Shown piece after piece: positions 7,979 through 17,510 of a DNA stretch of 64,000 nt. The DNA lies in NCBI GenBank assembly GCA_015061915.1, contig SUVR01000012.1, positions 1 through 64,000 of the forward strand, in the 5' to 3' direction. The notes under the pieces are model-generated. The model made no database searches and was not told the DNA's origin. It saw only the letters and a list, made by a program, of their open reading frames with translations. Position 1 is the stretch's first letter. Each line of letters starts with the position of its first letter. Source of the stretch: Lentisphaerota bacterium (GTDB taxonomy: Bacteria > Verrucomicrobiota > Lentisphaeria > Victivallales > UBA1829). The position numbers and the translations under genes are program-made.

Positions 7979-10900
7979 ATGACGATCTGCCGTTTTTCCA
8001 TTATCCGACCGGTCGTTACGATCGTTTTTATGCTGTTGCTGGTCGTGTTCGGCTACCTTTGTATGAATACGCTGGCGGTCCGGGAATATCCGGATATTGA
8101 TACTCCCACAATCTCCATCCGGACGAACTATGACGGAGCATCTGCGAGCGTTGTCGAAACCAAGATCACCCGTATCATTGAAGATGCCGTCGCCGGGATC
8201 GAAGGTCTGGACAATATCTCCTCCAACAGTATGGACGGCAGATCCAATGTCACACTGGAATTCAAAACCGAACGGGACATTGACGCCGCCGCAAACGACG
8301 TGCGGGATAAAGTCAGCCGGGTTTTGAAAAATCTGCCGGACGAAGCAGACGCCCCGGTTGTGGCAAAATATGACTCCAGCGGGATGCCTGTTCTGATCGT
8401 AGCGCTTACCAGCACAAAACGGACACCGATGGAACTGACTGACTATGCAGACCGCTATCTGGTGGACCGCTATTCGGTGATCGATGGCGTTGCCAGTGCA
8501 GATATTTTCGGGGCACAGGAGCAATCCATGCGTATCTGGCTGGACCGTCTCAATATGGCTGCCCGCGGGATCACGGTAAATGATATTCAGAATGTCCTGA
8601 GGTCTGAGAACCTCGAAAGCCCCGGCGGCAGAATTGAATCCAACGAACGGGAATTTGTGGTGCGTGTCAACCGCCGCTACCATACCACTGCCGACTTCTC
8701 CAATATGGTTCTGAAACAGAACGATAAAGGCGACTTCATCCGGCTCGGTGATGTGGCAAAAGTGGAACTCGCCCCCCGCAGCCTGCGCCAGAGTTTCACT
8801 TCCAACAAAGAACCCATGATCACGATCGGTATTTCCAAGCAGTCGACCGCCAACACCTTGAGCGTGGTCCTCGGAGCAAAAGAGCTGACGGAAAAGATCA
8901 GTGCCGACCTGCCGGACGATATGAAGATGGAAGTGCTGCGGGACGATTCGCTGTTCATTCAGGCGGCAATTGATGAAGTGATCGAATCTCTGATTATCAC
9001 TGCCATTCTGGTGCTGCTGATCATCTTCCTGTTCCTGGGCGATCTCCGCGCATCTCTGATCCCCGCATTTACGGTCCCCATCTCGCTGATCGCCTCGTTT
9101 ATTGTTCTCTCCCTCGCCGGGTACAGTATCAACCTGTTGACCCTGCTGGCGCTGGTCCTTGCGATCGGTCTGGTGGTGGACGATACGATCGTGATGCTGG
9201 AAAACATCCATCGTCGCATCAAAAACGGTGAACCGCCGATGGTGGCTGCGGTCCGGGGTGCAGACCAGGTGATTTTTGCGGTCATCGCCACGACGGTGGT
9301 TCTGATCGCCGTCTTCATGCCGATCTGTCTGTGGGAAGGAAAAACGGGAAAACTCTTTGCGGAATTCGCCGTTGCGATCTCCGCTGCGGTATGTTTCTCC
9401 AGTGTGGTGGCGCTGACACTGACCCCAATGCTTTGCTCAAAAATGCTGAAACAGGAAAATAAATCCTCCCTGATGACCCGTGTAGTCAATGCGGTGATCG
9501 GCTTCTTTGAGAAGATCTATGACTACTCTCTCCGGACAGTCGCAAAAGCAAAGATCATAACCATTGCCGCCTTCATTGCGATCTGTATCCTCACCGTTTG
9601 GGGGTGGATGAACCTGCCTTCGGAATACGAACCGGAAGAAGACCGGGCAGTGATCATGCTGCGGATGCAAGCGCCGGAAGGTACCAACTATTATACCATG
9701 TCCGGATATGCGAACCAGACAACAGATGTGGTCTTTCCCCTGCTCGAACAGGGACTTGCCAAAAACCTGATGGTGGTTGTCCCGACTTTCGGTGACTCGG
9801 AAGGTGCAGTCAACCGCGGCTTTGCCATTTTGGAATTGCAGGAATGGGCAAACCGGAACAAGTCTGCACGGGAGATCCTTGACAAACTGCGCGGCGATTT
9901 GAACACGATCCCCGGGTTGCCGATCCAGCCATTTCTGCCGAACGGGATCGGATCCCGCGGAAACCCGGTACAATTTGTCATTGGCGGTCCGGAGTATCCG
10001 GAACTGGTGAAGTGGCGTGATATTATATTGGATAAATGCAAATCCTATCCGGGCTTCGTGGATATTCAATGGGACTACAAGGAAACCACCCCGCAGCTTC
10101 ACGTGGACATTGACACAAAACGGGCTGATGAACTGGGCATCTCCACAGAGGAGATCGGGGTCGCACTGGAAACAATGCTCGGCTCGAAAAAAGTCACCAC
10201 TTTCGTTGACCGGGGACAGGAATATGATGTGGTGCTTCAGGCGGATCGTCACAGCCGTGCCACCCCGGACAATCTGAGCAATATTTATGTCCGCTCCAAG
10301 CACTCCGGTGAACTGATCCCCCTCAGCAATGTGGTCACGATCAAGGAAAAGGGCGATGCGGGCAGACTTTCCCGTTACAACCGTGTCCGTGCGATCACGA
10401 TCAGCGGGAACGTGGCACCCGGTTATGCCTTGAGTGATGTACTGGACTTTCTGGAAAAGACGGCAAAGGAAAACCTGCCGGAATACCGCCAGATCTTCTA
10501 CAAAGGACAGTCCAAAGACATGAAAGAAAGTTCTTCTTCCATGCTTTACATCTTTGCGCTTGCCCTGCTGGTCTCCTATCTGGCTCTGGCGGCTCAGTTT
10601 GAATCCTTCCTCTGCCCTCTGATCGTAATGTTTACCGTTCCGCTGGGAATGGTGGGGGCGATCGCCGCACTGATGGCAATGGGATTGACCATGAACATCT
10701 ACACGCAGATCGGGATCATTATGCTGATCGGTCTGGCGGCAAAGAACGGGATTCTTATCGTGGAATTTGCCAACCAGCTGCGGGACGCAGGAAAGCCCTT
10801 TGAAGAAGCGCTCTTTGAAGCATCAAAACTGCGACTGCGCCCCATCCTTATGACGGCGATCAGTACGGTTATCGGCGCTGTGCCGCTGCTGCTCGCCTCC

Positions 10901-11089
10901 GGTGCCGGTGCTGCCAGTCGGAAATGTCTCGGTGCCGTAATCGTTTACGGTGGTCTCTCATCCTGCGTACTGACGCTGTTCATCGTGCCGGTGGCGTACC
11001 TGGCTTTGGCAAAGTGGGAACGCTCTCCGAAAGCTCTTGAACGGGAACTGGATAAACTGGAAAAAAAGACTCCGGACAACGAAATTTAA
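7979..11089 (+). CDS. RND multidrug efflux pump, inner-membrane transporter
   Basis: The 1036-residue length is typical of the HAE1 (AcrB/MexB) group: twelve membrane segments with two large periplasmic loops. The N-terminal helix, the TM4 motif GLVVDDTIVMLENIHRR with the proton-relay Asp pair, and the FxGDxR-type loop after TM2 (FLGDLRASLIP) are visible. It uses the proton gradient to expel substrates through the adaptor encoded immediately upstream. No TolC-type outer-membrane gene follows, so the channel must be encoded elsewhere. A plain A-run after the stop is not a convincing terminator. Confidence 0.96.
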   Translation: MTICRFSIIRPVVTIVFMLLLVVFGYLCMNTLAVREYPDIDTPTISIRTNYDGASASVVETKITRIIEDAVAGIEGLDNISSNSMDGRSNVTLEFKTERDIDAAANDVRDKVSRVLKNLPDEADAPVVAKYDSSGMPVLIVALTSTKRTPMELTDYADRYLVDRYSVIDGVASADIFGAQEQSMRIWLDRLNMAARGITVNDIQNVLRSENLESPGGRIESNEREFVVRVNRRYHTTADFSNMVLKQNDKGDFIRLGDVAKVELAPRSLRQSFTSNKEPMITIGISKQSTANTLSVVLGAKELTEKISADLPDDMKMEVLRDDSLFIQAAIDEVIESLIITAILVLLIIFLFLGDLRASLIPAFTVPISLIASFIVLSLAGYSINLLTLLALVLAIGLVVDDTIVMLENIHRRIKNGEPPMVAAVRGADQVIFAVIATTVVLIAVFMPICLWEGKTGKLFAEFAVAISAAVCFSSVVALTLTPMLCSKMLKQENKSSLMTRVVNAVIGFFEKIYDYSLRTVAKAKIITIAAFIAICILTVWGWMNLPSEYEPEEDRAVIMLRMQAPEGTNYYTMSGYANQTTDVVFPLLEQGLAKNLMVVVPTFGDSEGAVNRGFAILELQEWANRNKSAREILDKLRGDLNTIPGLPIQPFLPNGIGSRGNPVQFVIGGPEYPELVKWRDIILDKCKSYPGFVDIQWDYKETTPQLHVDIDTKRADELGISTEEIGVALETMLGSKKVTTFVDRGQEYDVVLQADRHSRATPDNLSNIYVRSKHSGELIPLSNVVTIKEKGDAGRLSRYNRVRAITISGNVAPGYALSDVLDFLEKTAKENLPEYRQIFYKGQSKDMKESSSSMLYIFALALLVSYLALAAQFESFLCPLIVMFTVPLGMVGAIAALMAMGLTMNIYTQIGIIMLIGLAAKNGILIVEFANQLRDAGKPFEEALFEASKLRLRPILMTAISTVIGAVPLLLASGAGAASRKCLGAVIVYGGLSSCVLTLFIVPVAYLALAKWERSPKALERELDKLEKKTPDNEI

Positions 11090-11129
11090 GTACCGTTTCA
11101 AAAAAAAATCAAAATATTCTGTTTCTTTC

Positions 11130-11158
11130 TGCAATAAAGGTTTCCGGTATTGCGTTAT
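11130..11158 (+). promoter_or_regulatory. shared bipartite element, copy 2 (secreted basic protein)
   Basis: TGCAATAAA (11130-11138), 12 bases and TGCGTTAT (11151-11158), 70 bases before the ATG at 11229. Both words and the spacing match 6601-6629; the 12 bases between them differ. A -10-like TATAGT (11156-11161) overlaps the second word. Confidence 0.6.
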
Positions 11159-11228
11159 AGTGGTTGAAGCACGATCGTTCAACAACTTGTAACTGACAAC
11201 AGGAACCGAATCAGAAAGGAACAGAACT

Positions 11229-11798
11229 ATGAAGAAACTCCTTACCGCTCTTTTCGCTGCCGGCCTTGCTTTCTCCGTGATCGCTCAGGATGCACCGGTA
11301 AAACCCGAAGGCAAATGCCCTCCCCCGAAATGTGAAAACGGCAAACGCGGACCCCGTTTCCAAAAGCCCCGTTTCTCTCCCGAACAGAAAGTCCAGTGGG
11401 AAAATGTTGGCAAGCTGAAAGCAAAGTACCCCAAAGAAATGGAAGAGATCGATTCCATGCGCAAAGCCGCTTGGAAGCAGCTTGCAGATGCAAATGTCAA
11501 GTTCTTTGAACTGGCAGAAAAAGAAGGTCTGGATGTCCCCGGTCTGAAGAAGTGGCAGCACGGCAAAAAAATGAGAGCCTTCTTCCAGAAGTACGGAAAG
11601 GAACTCAAAGAGATCCGCGAACTGCGCAAAACAGATCCGAAAGCCGCCCGTGAGAAAATGGTGGAACTCTTCAAGAAAGAAGGGATCGAAAAGCCCATGT
11701 TTCATAAAGGTCCCCGCAAAGGTCCCAAAGGTCCGGAATGCCGCGGTCCCCGCAAAGGTCCCCGCGACTGCAAAAAACCGGCTTGCGATAAAAAGTAA
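11229..11798 (+). CDS. small secreted Lys/Pro-rich protein, possibly a Spy/CpxP-like envelope protein
   Basis: This 189-residue protein has a clear signal peptide (MKKLLTALFAAGLAFSVIAQ). The mature part is highly basic. CPPPKC follows the signal, residues about 55-150 form long charged helices, and the tail has repeated GPRKGP units with three more Cys. Small size, helices and an EKMVELFKKEG-type segment recall periplasmic Spy/CpxP/ZraP proteins, but I do not see their LTxxQ motif, so this is tentative. It shares an upstream element with the RND operon. A strong terminator follows. The Cys- and Lys-rich tail could bind metal or polyanions. Confidence 0.7.
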   Translation: MKKLLTALFAAGLAFSVIAQDAPVKPEGKCPPPKCENGKRGPRFQKPRFSPEQKVQWENVGKLKAKYPKEMEEIDSMRKAAWKQLADANVKFFELAEKEGLDVPGLKKWQHGKKMRAFFQKYGKELKEIRELRKTDPKAAREKMVELFKKEGIEKPMFHKGPRKGPKGPECRGPRKGPRDCKKPACDKK

Positions 11799-11822
11799 GT
11801 TCTGATCAAGACCACTCCTTGG

Positions 11823-11859
11823 GCACGTCCGGAGAAGAAATTTTCCGGCGTGCTTTTTT
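11823..11859 (+). terminator. rho-independent terminator
   Basis: Stem GCACG-t-CCGG (11823-11832) pairs with CCGG-CGTGC (11845-11853) and six T follow. It ends the transcript of the small secreted protein. Confidence 0.85.
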
Positions 11860-11880
11860 CATTTTAAACATTTTTTCCGT

Positions 11881-11908
11881 TTGCATTGCGCACAACCGGT
11901 GTTATAGT
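11881..11908 (+). promoter_or_regulatory. sigma-70 promoter of the GH78 gene
   Basis: TTGCAT (11881-11886), 16 bases and TATAGT (11903-11908), 60 bases before the chosen ATG. Confidence 0.7.
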
Positions 11909-11967
11909 ATGAATACAAGGTTTTGAGAACACAAACAGACACAAGCAATAAGGAGCATGAAAAACTC

Positions 11968-14631
11968 ATGTTGACTGCACATCGTCTCAAGGTCGAATAC
12001 AAGACCAACCCCATCGGTATGGATGAACGGATCCCCCGTTTCTCCTATGAACTGACCGGCACTGCCAATGCACAATCCGCCTACAAAATCGTTGTCAGGA
12101 AAGAAGATGGCGAACAGGTGTGGGACTCCGGTTTTGTGGAAGATGACCGCTGCGCACAGATCCCCTATCTCGGCAAACCGCTGGATACCTTCACCCGCTA
12201 TACTTGGAGCGTTCAGCTCAAGGATGAAAACGGAAAAGTCTCCCCCGCCAGCAAAGAAAAGGCGTTCTTTGAAACCGGTTTCATCGATACCCCCTGGACC
12301 GGCAAATGGATCAGCCGCAACGATGGCATGGGCAATCTCCGGGATGTGCGCCGCCTGTTCCGCCGCTTTGAGGTCAAAAAGAAAGTGGCGAAAGCGCGCC
12401 TCTACACCACCGCGCTGGGGCTTTATCAGGCATACATCAACGGCAAAAATGTCACCGAAGATATTTTCACCCCCGGCTGGACGGACTACTACAACCGCGT
12501 GCAGTATCAGGCATACGATGTGACGAAGCTCATCAAACAGGGCGTCAATGTGCTTGCCGACCTGTTGGCGGAAGGCTGGTTCTGCGGCTTGATCGCACGG
12601 AACTGGAACGGCGGTGATGTGACATATGGTCCCCACCCGGCGCTCCGCCAGGAACTGCACCTGACCTATGCCGACGGCACAACGGAAAAGATCGTTTCCG
12701 ATGAAAACTACCGTGTCCAGACCAATCCTGCCTGCAGCGGGGAACGCCTTAGCGATATTTATCTCGGCGAAACCTTTGATGCGCTGGAAGATCCCTACGC
12801 CTGGATGACTGCTAAAGAACCCACCCGGGATGAATACTGCGCCAAGGTTCTGGAAGGCGAACACGCCCGGATCTTCTACAAGGATGTGATCAACCGCAGC
12901 GCCTTCCCAACCATCGAATGGCAGAGTGGCGCCCCCATCCGCCGGATCATGGCGCTGAAACCGGTCTCCATCAAAAAGCGCAAAGAAGCCGCAACATACA
13001 TTGTGGACTTCGGTCAGAACCTGACCGGTCGGGAACGGATCAAACTGAAAAAGACGGTCCGCGGTACGGTCATTACGATCCGTCACGGCGAAATGCTGAA
13101 TGAAGACGGCTCCCTCTATACCTCCAATCTGCGCAAAGCGCTGGCAACCACAACATACATTGCAGGCAACAACAAAAACGTGGTTTATGAGCCAACCTTC
13201 ACCTGGTACGGCTTCCGTTACCTTGAGATCAGCGGATGGCCCGGCGAACTGACGAAAGACAACATCGAAGCCCATGTGATCCACTCCCAACTGGAAGAAG
13301 TGGGGGCGTTCGAGTGCTCTGATCCCCTCATCAACAAGCTGTTCCAGAACATTGTCTGGGGTCAGCGCGGCAACTTCCTGGATGTCCCGACAGACTGCCC
13401 CCAGCGCGACGAACGCCTCGGCTGGACCGGCGATACACAGGTCTTTGCCAATGTGGCGACCTACAACATGAACTGTCCAGAATTCTACACCAAGTGGATC
13501 AAAGACCTGAACCTTTGCAGCGAAACGATCGAAGGCTTCAAGTCCTGGGCGCCGGACCAGTACCGCTGCTTCACCGACGGCTTCTTCGGCTCTTTCTTCT
13601 CCACCGGCTGGGCGGATGCCGGGATCGTCTGCCCGGATGTCATGCTCCGGAAGTATGGCGACACCCGTCTGTTGGAAGCATTTTATACCAACATGAAGGA
13701 CTACCTGCTGGCGCAGATCCGTTACGCCGATAACAAGCTCATCGTGAGCAACACCCGTTATCACGACTGGCTGAATCTGGATGACCCGACCTCCGATCCT
13801 CTGCTCTGCACGGCTTATATGGCAGGCATGATGAAGGTTGTGGCACATCACGCAGAACTGCTTGGCAAGAAAGAAGATGCAATCTATCTTTCCAATCTGG
13901 CAGAAGCAGTGAAGGAAGCGTTCCAGAAGGAATTTTTCAAGAACAACAAGCTGGTGGAAACTTCCCAGACGGCAGCTCTGCTGACACTGCACTTTGACCT
14001 TGCCCCCGAAAAAGCATACAAAAATGTCTGCAAGCAACTGGTCAAAAGTATCAAGGATACCCACAAACTGCACCTTTCCACGGGCTTCCTCGGCACTCCC
14101 CTGCTGCTGCCGGTACTGACAAAGATCGGCGAGATCGATCTGGCGTACGACCTGCTCTCCCAGACCTCCTACCCCGGCTGGCTCTACCCCGTAACGCAGG
14201 GCGCCACCACCATGTGGGAACGCTGGAACAGCTGGAACGAAGATTCCGGATTCGGCGATATTCACATGAACTCCTTTAATCACTACGCTTACGGCGCAGT
14301 GGGCGAATGGTTCTACGAAACGATCTGCGGCATCCAGCCCATGACCGATAAACTGGAATATGCCGGATTCAAACATTTCCGCCTTGCACCCCGTTTCGGC
14401 AAGAAACTGGATCACGCCATGGCAACGTATCACTCACAGTATGGCGAGATCATTTCCGGTTGGCGCAGGGATGAAAATATGATCATCTGGCTGTTTAAGG
14501 TTCCCGTCGGGACCACGGCAGAAGTCGACCTGCCGGGCGCAGAGATCGCCCTCAGCGTCGCCGGACTCCGGAAGGTCGATGGCAAGTATATCGCAACACC
14601 GGGTGAATACCAGGTGGTAATCATGGACTGA
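11968..14631 (+). CDS. alpha-L-rhamnosidase, GH78
   Basis: It releases terminal alpha-L-rhamnose from glycans or glycosides. The 887-residue protein has the bacterial GH78 layout: an N-terminal beta domain beginning LKVEYKTNPIGMDERIPRFS, further beta-sandwich modules, the (alpha/alpha)6 catalytic domain and a C-terminal beta domain. The catalytic signature DCPQRDERLGWTGD is intact, with Glu482 in the general-acid position. No signal peptide is present, so it acts in the cytosol. I chose ATG 11968 because the protein then begins as the family does and AGGAG stands 12 bases upstream; a frame upstream would need a TTG start. It stands alone, with its own promoter and terminator. Confidence 0.93.
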   Translation: MLTAHRLKVEYKTNPIGMDERIPRFSYELTGTANAQSAYKIVVRKEDGEQVWDSGFVEDDRCAQIPYLGKPLDTFTRYTWSVQLKDENGKVSPASKEKAFFETGFIDTPWTGKWISRNDGMGNLRDVRRLFRRFEVKKKVAKARLYTTALGLYQAYINGKNVTEDIFTPGWTDYYNRVQYQAYDVTKLIKQGVNVLADLLAEGWFCGLIARNWNGGDVTYGPHPALRQELHLTYADGTTEKIVSDENYRVQTNPACSGERLSDIYLGETFDALEDPYAWMTAKEPTRDEYCAKVLEGEHARIFYKDVINRSAFPTIEWQSGAPIRRIMALKPVSIKKRKEAATYIVDFGQNLTGRERIKLKKTVRGTVITIRHGEMLNEDGSLYTSNLRKALATTTYIAGNNKNVVYEPTFTWYGFRYLEISGWPGELTKDNIEAHVIHSQLEEVGAFECSDPLINKLFQNIVWGQRGNFLDVPTDCPQRDERLGWTGDTQVFANVATYNMNCPEFYTKWIKDLNLCSETIEGFKSWAPDQYRCFTDGFFGSFFSTGWADAGIVCPDVMLRKYGDTRLLEAFYTNMKDYLLAQIRYADNKLIVSNTRYHDWLNLDDPTSDPLLCTAYMAGMMKVVAHHAELLGKKEDAIYLSNLAEAVKEAFQKEFFKNNKLVETSQTAALLTLHFDLAPEKAYKNVCKQLVKSIKDTHKLHLSTGFLGTPLLLPVLTKIGEIDLAYDLLSQTSYPGWLYPVTQGATTMWERWNSWNEDSGFGDIHMNSFNHYAYGAVGEWFYETICGIQPMTDKLEYAGFKHFRLAPRFGKKLDHAMATYHSQYGEIISGWRRDENMIIWLFKVPVGTTAEVDLPGAEIALSVAGLRKVDGKYIATPGEYQVVIMD

Positions 14632-14655
14632 ACTGTGATTTAAACGACACAAAAT

Positions 14656-14690
14656 GACCGGATCGGCTGGGTGCTGATCCGGTCGTTTTT
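14656..14690 (+). terminator. rho-independent terminator
   Basis: GACCGGATC (14656-14664) pairs perfectly with GATCCGGTC (14676-14684) and G plus five T follow. It ends the GH78 transcript. Confidence 0.88.
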
Positions 14691-14731
14691 CTTTTATTCC
14701 GGATTTTTTTCATTTATTTTTGATTCCGGGC

Positions 14732-14759
14732 TTGATTTTTTCAAAAATGGGGCTACATT
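14732..14759 (+). promoter_or_regulatory. sigma-70 promoter of tRNA-Ser
   Basis: TTGATT (14732-14737), 16 bases and TACATT (14754-14759), 35 bases before the mature tRNA. Confidence 0.6.
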
Positions 14760-14794
14760 GTAGACTATACACTTTACTGTTTGACAACAGTTCC

Positions 14795-14886
14795 GGAGAG
14801 ATGCCTGAGTGGCCGAAAGGAACGGTTTGCTAAACCGTCGTAGGGATCAAACCCTACCGCGGGTTCGAATCCCGCTCTCTCCGCCA
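14795..14886 (+). tRNA. tRNA-Ser (anticodon GCU)
   Basis: Acceptor GGAGAGA (14795-14801) pairs with TCTCTCC (14876-14882), the discriminator is G, and CCA is encoded (14884-14886). The anticodon loop reads TTGCTAA in the stem ACGGT/ACCGT, giving anticodon GCT for AGC/AGU codons. The long variable arm typical of serine tRNAs (TAGGG...CCCTA) and the GGTTCGAATCC T-arm are clear. A T-rich tail right after the CCA probably ends transcription. The following 230 bases to 15116 hold no gene that I can support. Confidence 0.97.
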
Positions 14887-15116
14887 TTTTTTTTGCCCCC
14901 TTTCTAATCTTGCTGAAAAAATCATCCTTGCTATTATTTTGTAAAACTCGTTGACTCAAAGGCTTTTACAACATTCCTGCCAGTGTGTAAGAAACACACG
15001 CAGACTCTGAAATTAGACCTTGCGAATTTTTCCAATTACTGAAAAATTTTATTTGATTGGTATTGAATAGTATCCTGAGGCTTCAGAGCAAAAAAGTGAA
15101 GTCCGACCTGTCCGTA

Positions 15117-16853
15117 TCAGTCCGTTAAAATGTCAGCCGGAGGTGCCGGGGCGCGTGGGATCTCCACATTATTCCGGTGAATACTGGAGAAGTCGGCAAA
15201 AAAGGCATAGATCACAAACACAGCCGCCAGCAGAGCGATACCCGCATATTTTGCGCCAGCCCACGGTGTCAGATCGGTAGTCTTCGCATCCTGCGGGAGA
15301 TAATCTGTTTCCTGTGGCGAGACTTTCCCGATGATCAGCATGGCAGCAACGAGGATCAGCAGAACAATCGCCACAAAATGATATTCGCTCATCACATTCT
15401 GGATCCGGTTGAACGGCGGCAGGAAGTATCCGGCGGCAATCAGAACGATCCCGGCGATCAAAGCAAATTTTGCAGCCTTTGCCGGAACCCGTTTGGTCAG
15501 CATACCGACAGCAACCACGGTCAGGATCGGGATGAAGTAAATTGCATTCATCTTCTGCAGATAGTTGAAGATCCCGCCCGTTTCCGCCAGCAGCGGTGCA
15601 ACTGCAATCGAAATGACCGTGATGATCACGCCGAACCAGCGTCCCGCCCGGACCACATGGCGGTCATCCGCATTTTTCCGGACCAGTTGTTTATAGATTC
15701 CGAGGCTGAACAGGGTGCAGGTACTGTTCAATGCGGAGTTGAAGCTGGAAAGGATCGCCCCCAGCAGAACGGCAGCAAAAAATCCGGTCAGCCATTCCGG
15801 CAGCACAAAATTGACCAGCGAACCGTATGCTTTATCCGAGGCGATCGTGCCATCCGGTGCGATATTTCCCAACTGAAACCCCTTCATCAACATAATTGCG
15901 GCAATGATCCCGGGGATCACCAGGTACAACGGTCCGAGCAGTTTCAGCGCCCCGGTCAACAGGACTCCTTTCTGCCCTTCCCCCAGCGATTTCGCTCCGA
16001 ACGTGCGCTGAATGATCTGCTGATTGGTACACCAGTAAAAAACATTGATGAAAAAGATCCCCGTAAAGAGCGTGAAAAATGGTACGCTGGATCCGTTTGA
16101 ACCGATGGAATTCAATCTTCCGCTGCTGCGGGCAGTTTCAACAAACGTGTTGACACCTTCCGAAAAACTCCCGGTTCCCTCAATGATCGTTCCGGACGGA
16201 TCCGGCACGCCGCCCAACATATAAAAAGCGAAACCGGTAATCAGCAGTCCACCGGCAAGCAGACCGATCCCGTTCAGCGTATCGGAAACTGCGCAGGACG
16301 CCAGCCCGCCCCAGATCGCATAGATCGATCCGATCACAGCCACCAAAATCACAACACACCAGAGGGCCTGCGTTTCCGATGAAAAACCGAACAGATCCTG
16401 CAGTTGCAGAACATCCATCATTCCACGGGCGCCGGTGTAAAGAATGATCGGCAGCAGGATCACGGCATACGCTGAAAGAAAGATGATGTTGCAGATCAGC
16501 TCGGTACCATGATCAAACCGTTGTGCCAGGAATTCCGGCACGGTCGTTACTCCGGCTTTCAGAAAACGGGGCAGAAAAAAGAGTGCCATCAACACCAGTG
16601 CAACCACAGCGCAAACTTCCCACGCCATCACGGAAAGACCGTCCGTAAAAGCAGATCCGTTCAACCCCACCAGCTGTTCGGTGGAAAGGTTGGTCAACAG
16701 GAGCGACCCCGCAATAAAAGGAAATGTCAGCGACCGTCCGGCAAGAAAAAAACCGTCCCTGCTGGCAAATTCATTCTTGCGTGTGAGATACCAGGTAAGC
16801 CCGCCGACCAGGGCTGTAAAAAACAGAAAAGAAAAAATCGTGGAAAATGTCAT
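15117..16853 (-). CDS. sodium:solute symporter (SSS family)
   Basis: This 578-residue inner-membrane protein has about 14 hydrophobic helices in the SSS (SglT/PutP) layout. The start is MTFSTIFSFLFFTALVGGLTWYLTR; the family segments GRSLTFPFIAGSLLLTNLS (substrate/sodium site, TM1) and IYAIWGGLASCAVSDTLNG (TM5) are visible. It couples sodium entry to uptake of a small solute, probably a sugar; the substrate is not evident. AGGAGATGAGACA precedes the ATG. It is divergent from the nfeD operon and has no same-strand partner nearby. Confidence 0.93.
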   Translation of the reverse strand: MTFSTIFSFLFFTALVGGLTWYLTRKNEFASRDGFFLAGRSLTFPFIAGSLLLTNLSTEQLVGLNGSAFTDGLSVMAWEVCAVVALVLMALFFLPRFLKAGVTTVPEFLAQRFDHGTELICNIIFLSAYAVILLPIILYTGARGMMDVLQLQDLFGFSSETQALWCVVILVAVIGSIYAIWGGLASCAVSDTLNGIGLLAGGLLITGFAFYMLGGVPDPSGTIIEGTGSFSEGVNTFVETARSSGRLNSIGSNGSSVPFFTLFTGIFFINVFYWCTNQQIIQRTFGAKSLGEGQKGVLLTGALKLLGPLYLVIPGIIAAIMLMKGFQLGNIAPDGTIASDKAYGSLVNFVLPEWLTGFFAAVLLGAILSSFNSALNSTCTLFSLGIYKQLVRKNADDRHVVRAGRWFGVIITVISIAVAPLLAETGGIFNYLQKMNAIYFIPILTVVAVGMLTKRVPAKAAKFALIAGIVLIAAGYFLPPFNRIQNVMSEYHFVAIVLLILVAAMLIIGKVSPQETDYLPQDAKTTDLTPWAGAKYAGIALLAAVFVIYAFFADFSSIHRNNVEIPRAPAPPADILTD

Positions 16854-16971
16854 TGTCTCATCTCCTGTATCAAAAGTTTTTTCCTGCTCTTCATCTCACA
16901 AGCTTTTGACCTCTTTTTTTTATCATAGTTTCAAGTTTCTCAAGAATCTTTCTGTTTTTTTCAGAATGTAC

Positions 16972-16999
16972 TTGAAAAGGGGATAAAGGACGCTATATT
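16972..16999 (+). promoter_or_regulatory. sigma-70 promoter of the nfeD operon
   Basis: TTGAAA (16972-16977), 16 bases and TATATT (16994-16999), preceded by GC. The leader to the nfeD start is about 30 bases. Confidence 0.7.
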
Positions 17000-17029
17000 T
17001 AAGCAATTTAACAAATTAAAAAAGAAAGG

Positions 17030-17488
17030 ATGCTCAAAGTGTTTTTCAGCCCCGTGTTTCTCTGGTTCATTGCCGGTGTAATCCTCATTCTCGCAGAATT
17101 TATGATCCCCGGATTCGTGATCTGCTTTTTCGGCATTGCCGCGCTGATCGTTGCAGGGTTGGTGTGGTTGATCCCCGCCTTGTCCGTCACTGGACAACTG
17201 CTGATCTTTGCAGCATTGGGCGTGGTTCTCCTCCTCCTCTGCCGTTTGCTGCTGCCCCGGGCGTTCCGCGGCAAAAAGGATGATGACGAACTGGATATTG
17301 ACAGCGACAATATCGCAGGATCCTCCTGTGTCTGCACCGAAGCAATCTCTCCGCAGGCCGCAGGAAAAGTCGAATTTCGTGGATCGACCTGGCTCGCCGT
17401 TGCCGACAGCCTGATCGCTCCCGGTGAAAACTGCACAGTCCTGAGCAGAAACAATCTGACACTGAAAGTTGTAAAAAAAGAACAGTAA
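17030..17488 (+). CDS. NfeD-like membrane protein
   Basis: The 152 residues carry three or four hydrophobic helices in the first 90 residues (with the family stretch ILAEFMIPGFVI), then a soluble beta-barrel (OB-fold) of about 60 residues ending in LKVVKKEQ. NfeD proteins partner SPFH/stomatin proteins, and such a gene follows after 22 bases. The ATG sits directly on GAAAGG, too close for a normal site; GTG at 17039 has better spacing and may be the real start. Confidence 0.85.
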   Translation: MLKVFFSPVFLWFIAGVILILAEFMIPGFVICFFGIAALIVAGLVWLIPALSVTGQLLIFAALGVVLLLLCRLLLPRAFRGKKDDDELDIDSDNIAGSSCVCTEAISPQAAGKVEFRGSTWLAVADSLIAPGENCTVLSRNNLTLKVVKKEQ

Positions 17489-17510
17489 CATAACAAAGGA
17501 GATAAAAAAT

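Noticed and set aside
6893-9211. Long minus-strand frame over the RND genes
   Set aside because: It is antisense to the clearly identified adaptor and pump; His/Gln-rich shadow composition.
11902-14433. 843-codon open frame antisense to the rhamnosidase gene
   Set aside because: It is a shadow of GH78 codon usage; the sense strand has conserved motifs and the antisense shows no family and no ribosome site.
14774-14959. Open frame of 61 codons on the minus strand across tRNA-Ser
   Set aside because: It reads AERAGFEPAVGF..., the well-known false protein made by translating the antisense of a serine tRNA gene.
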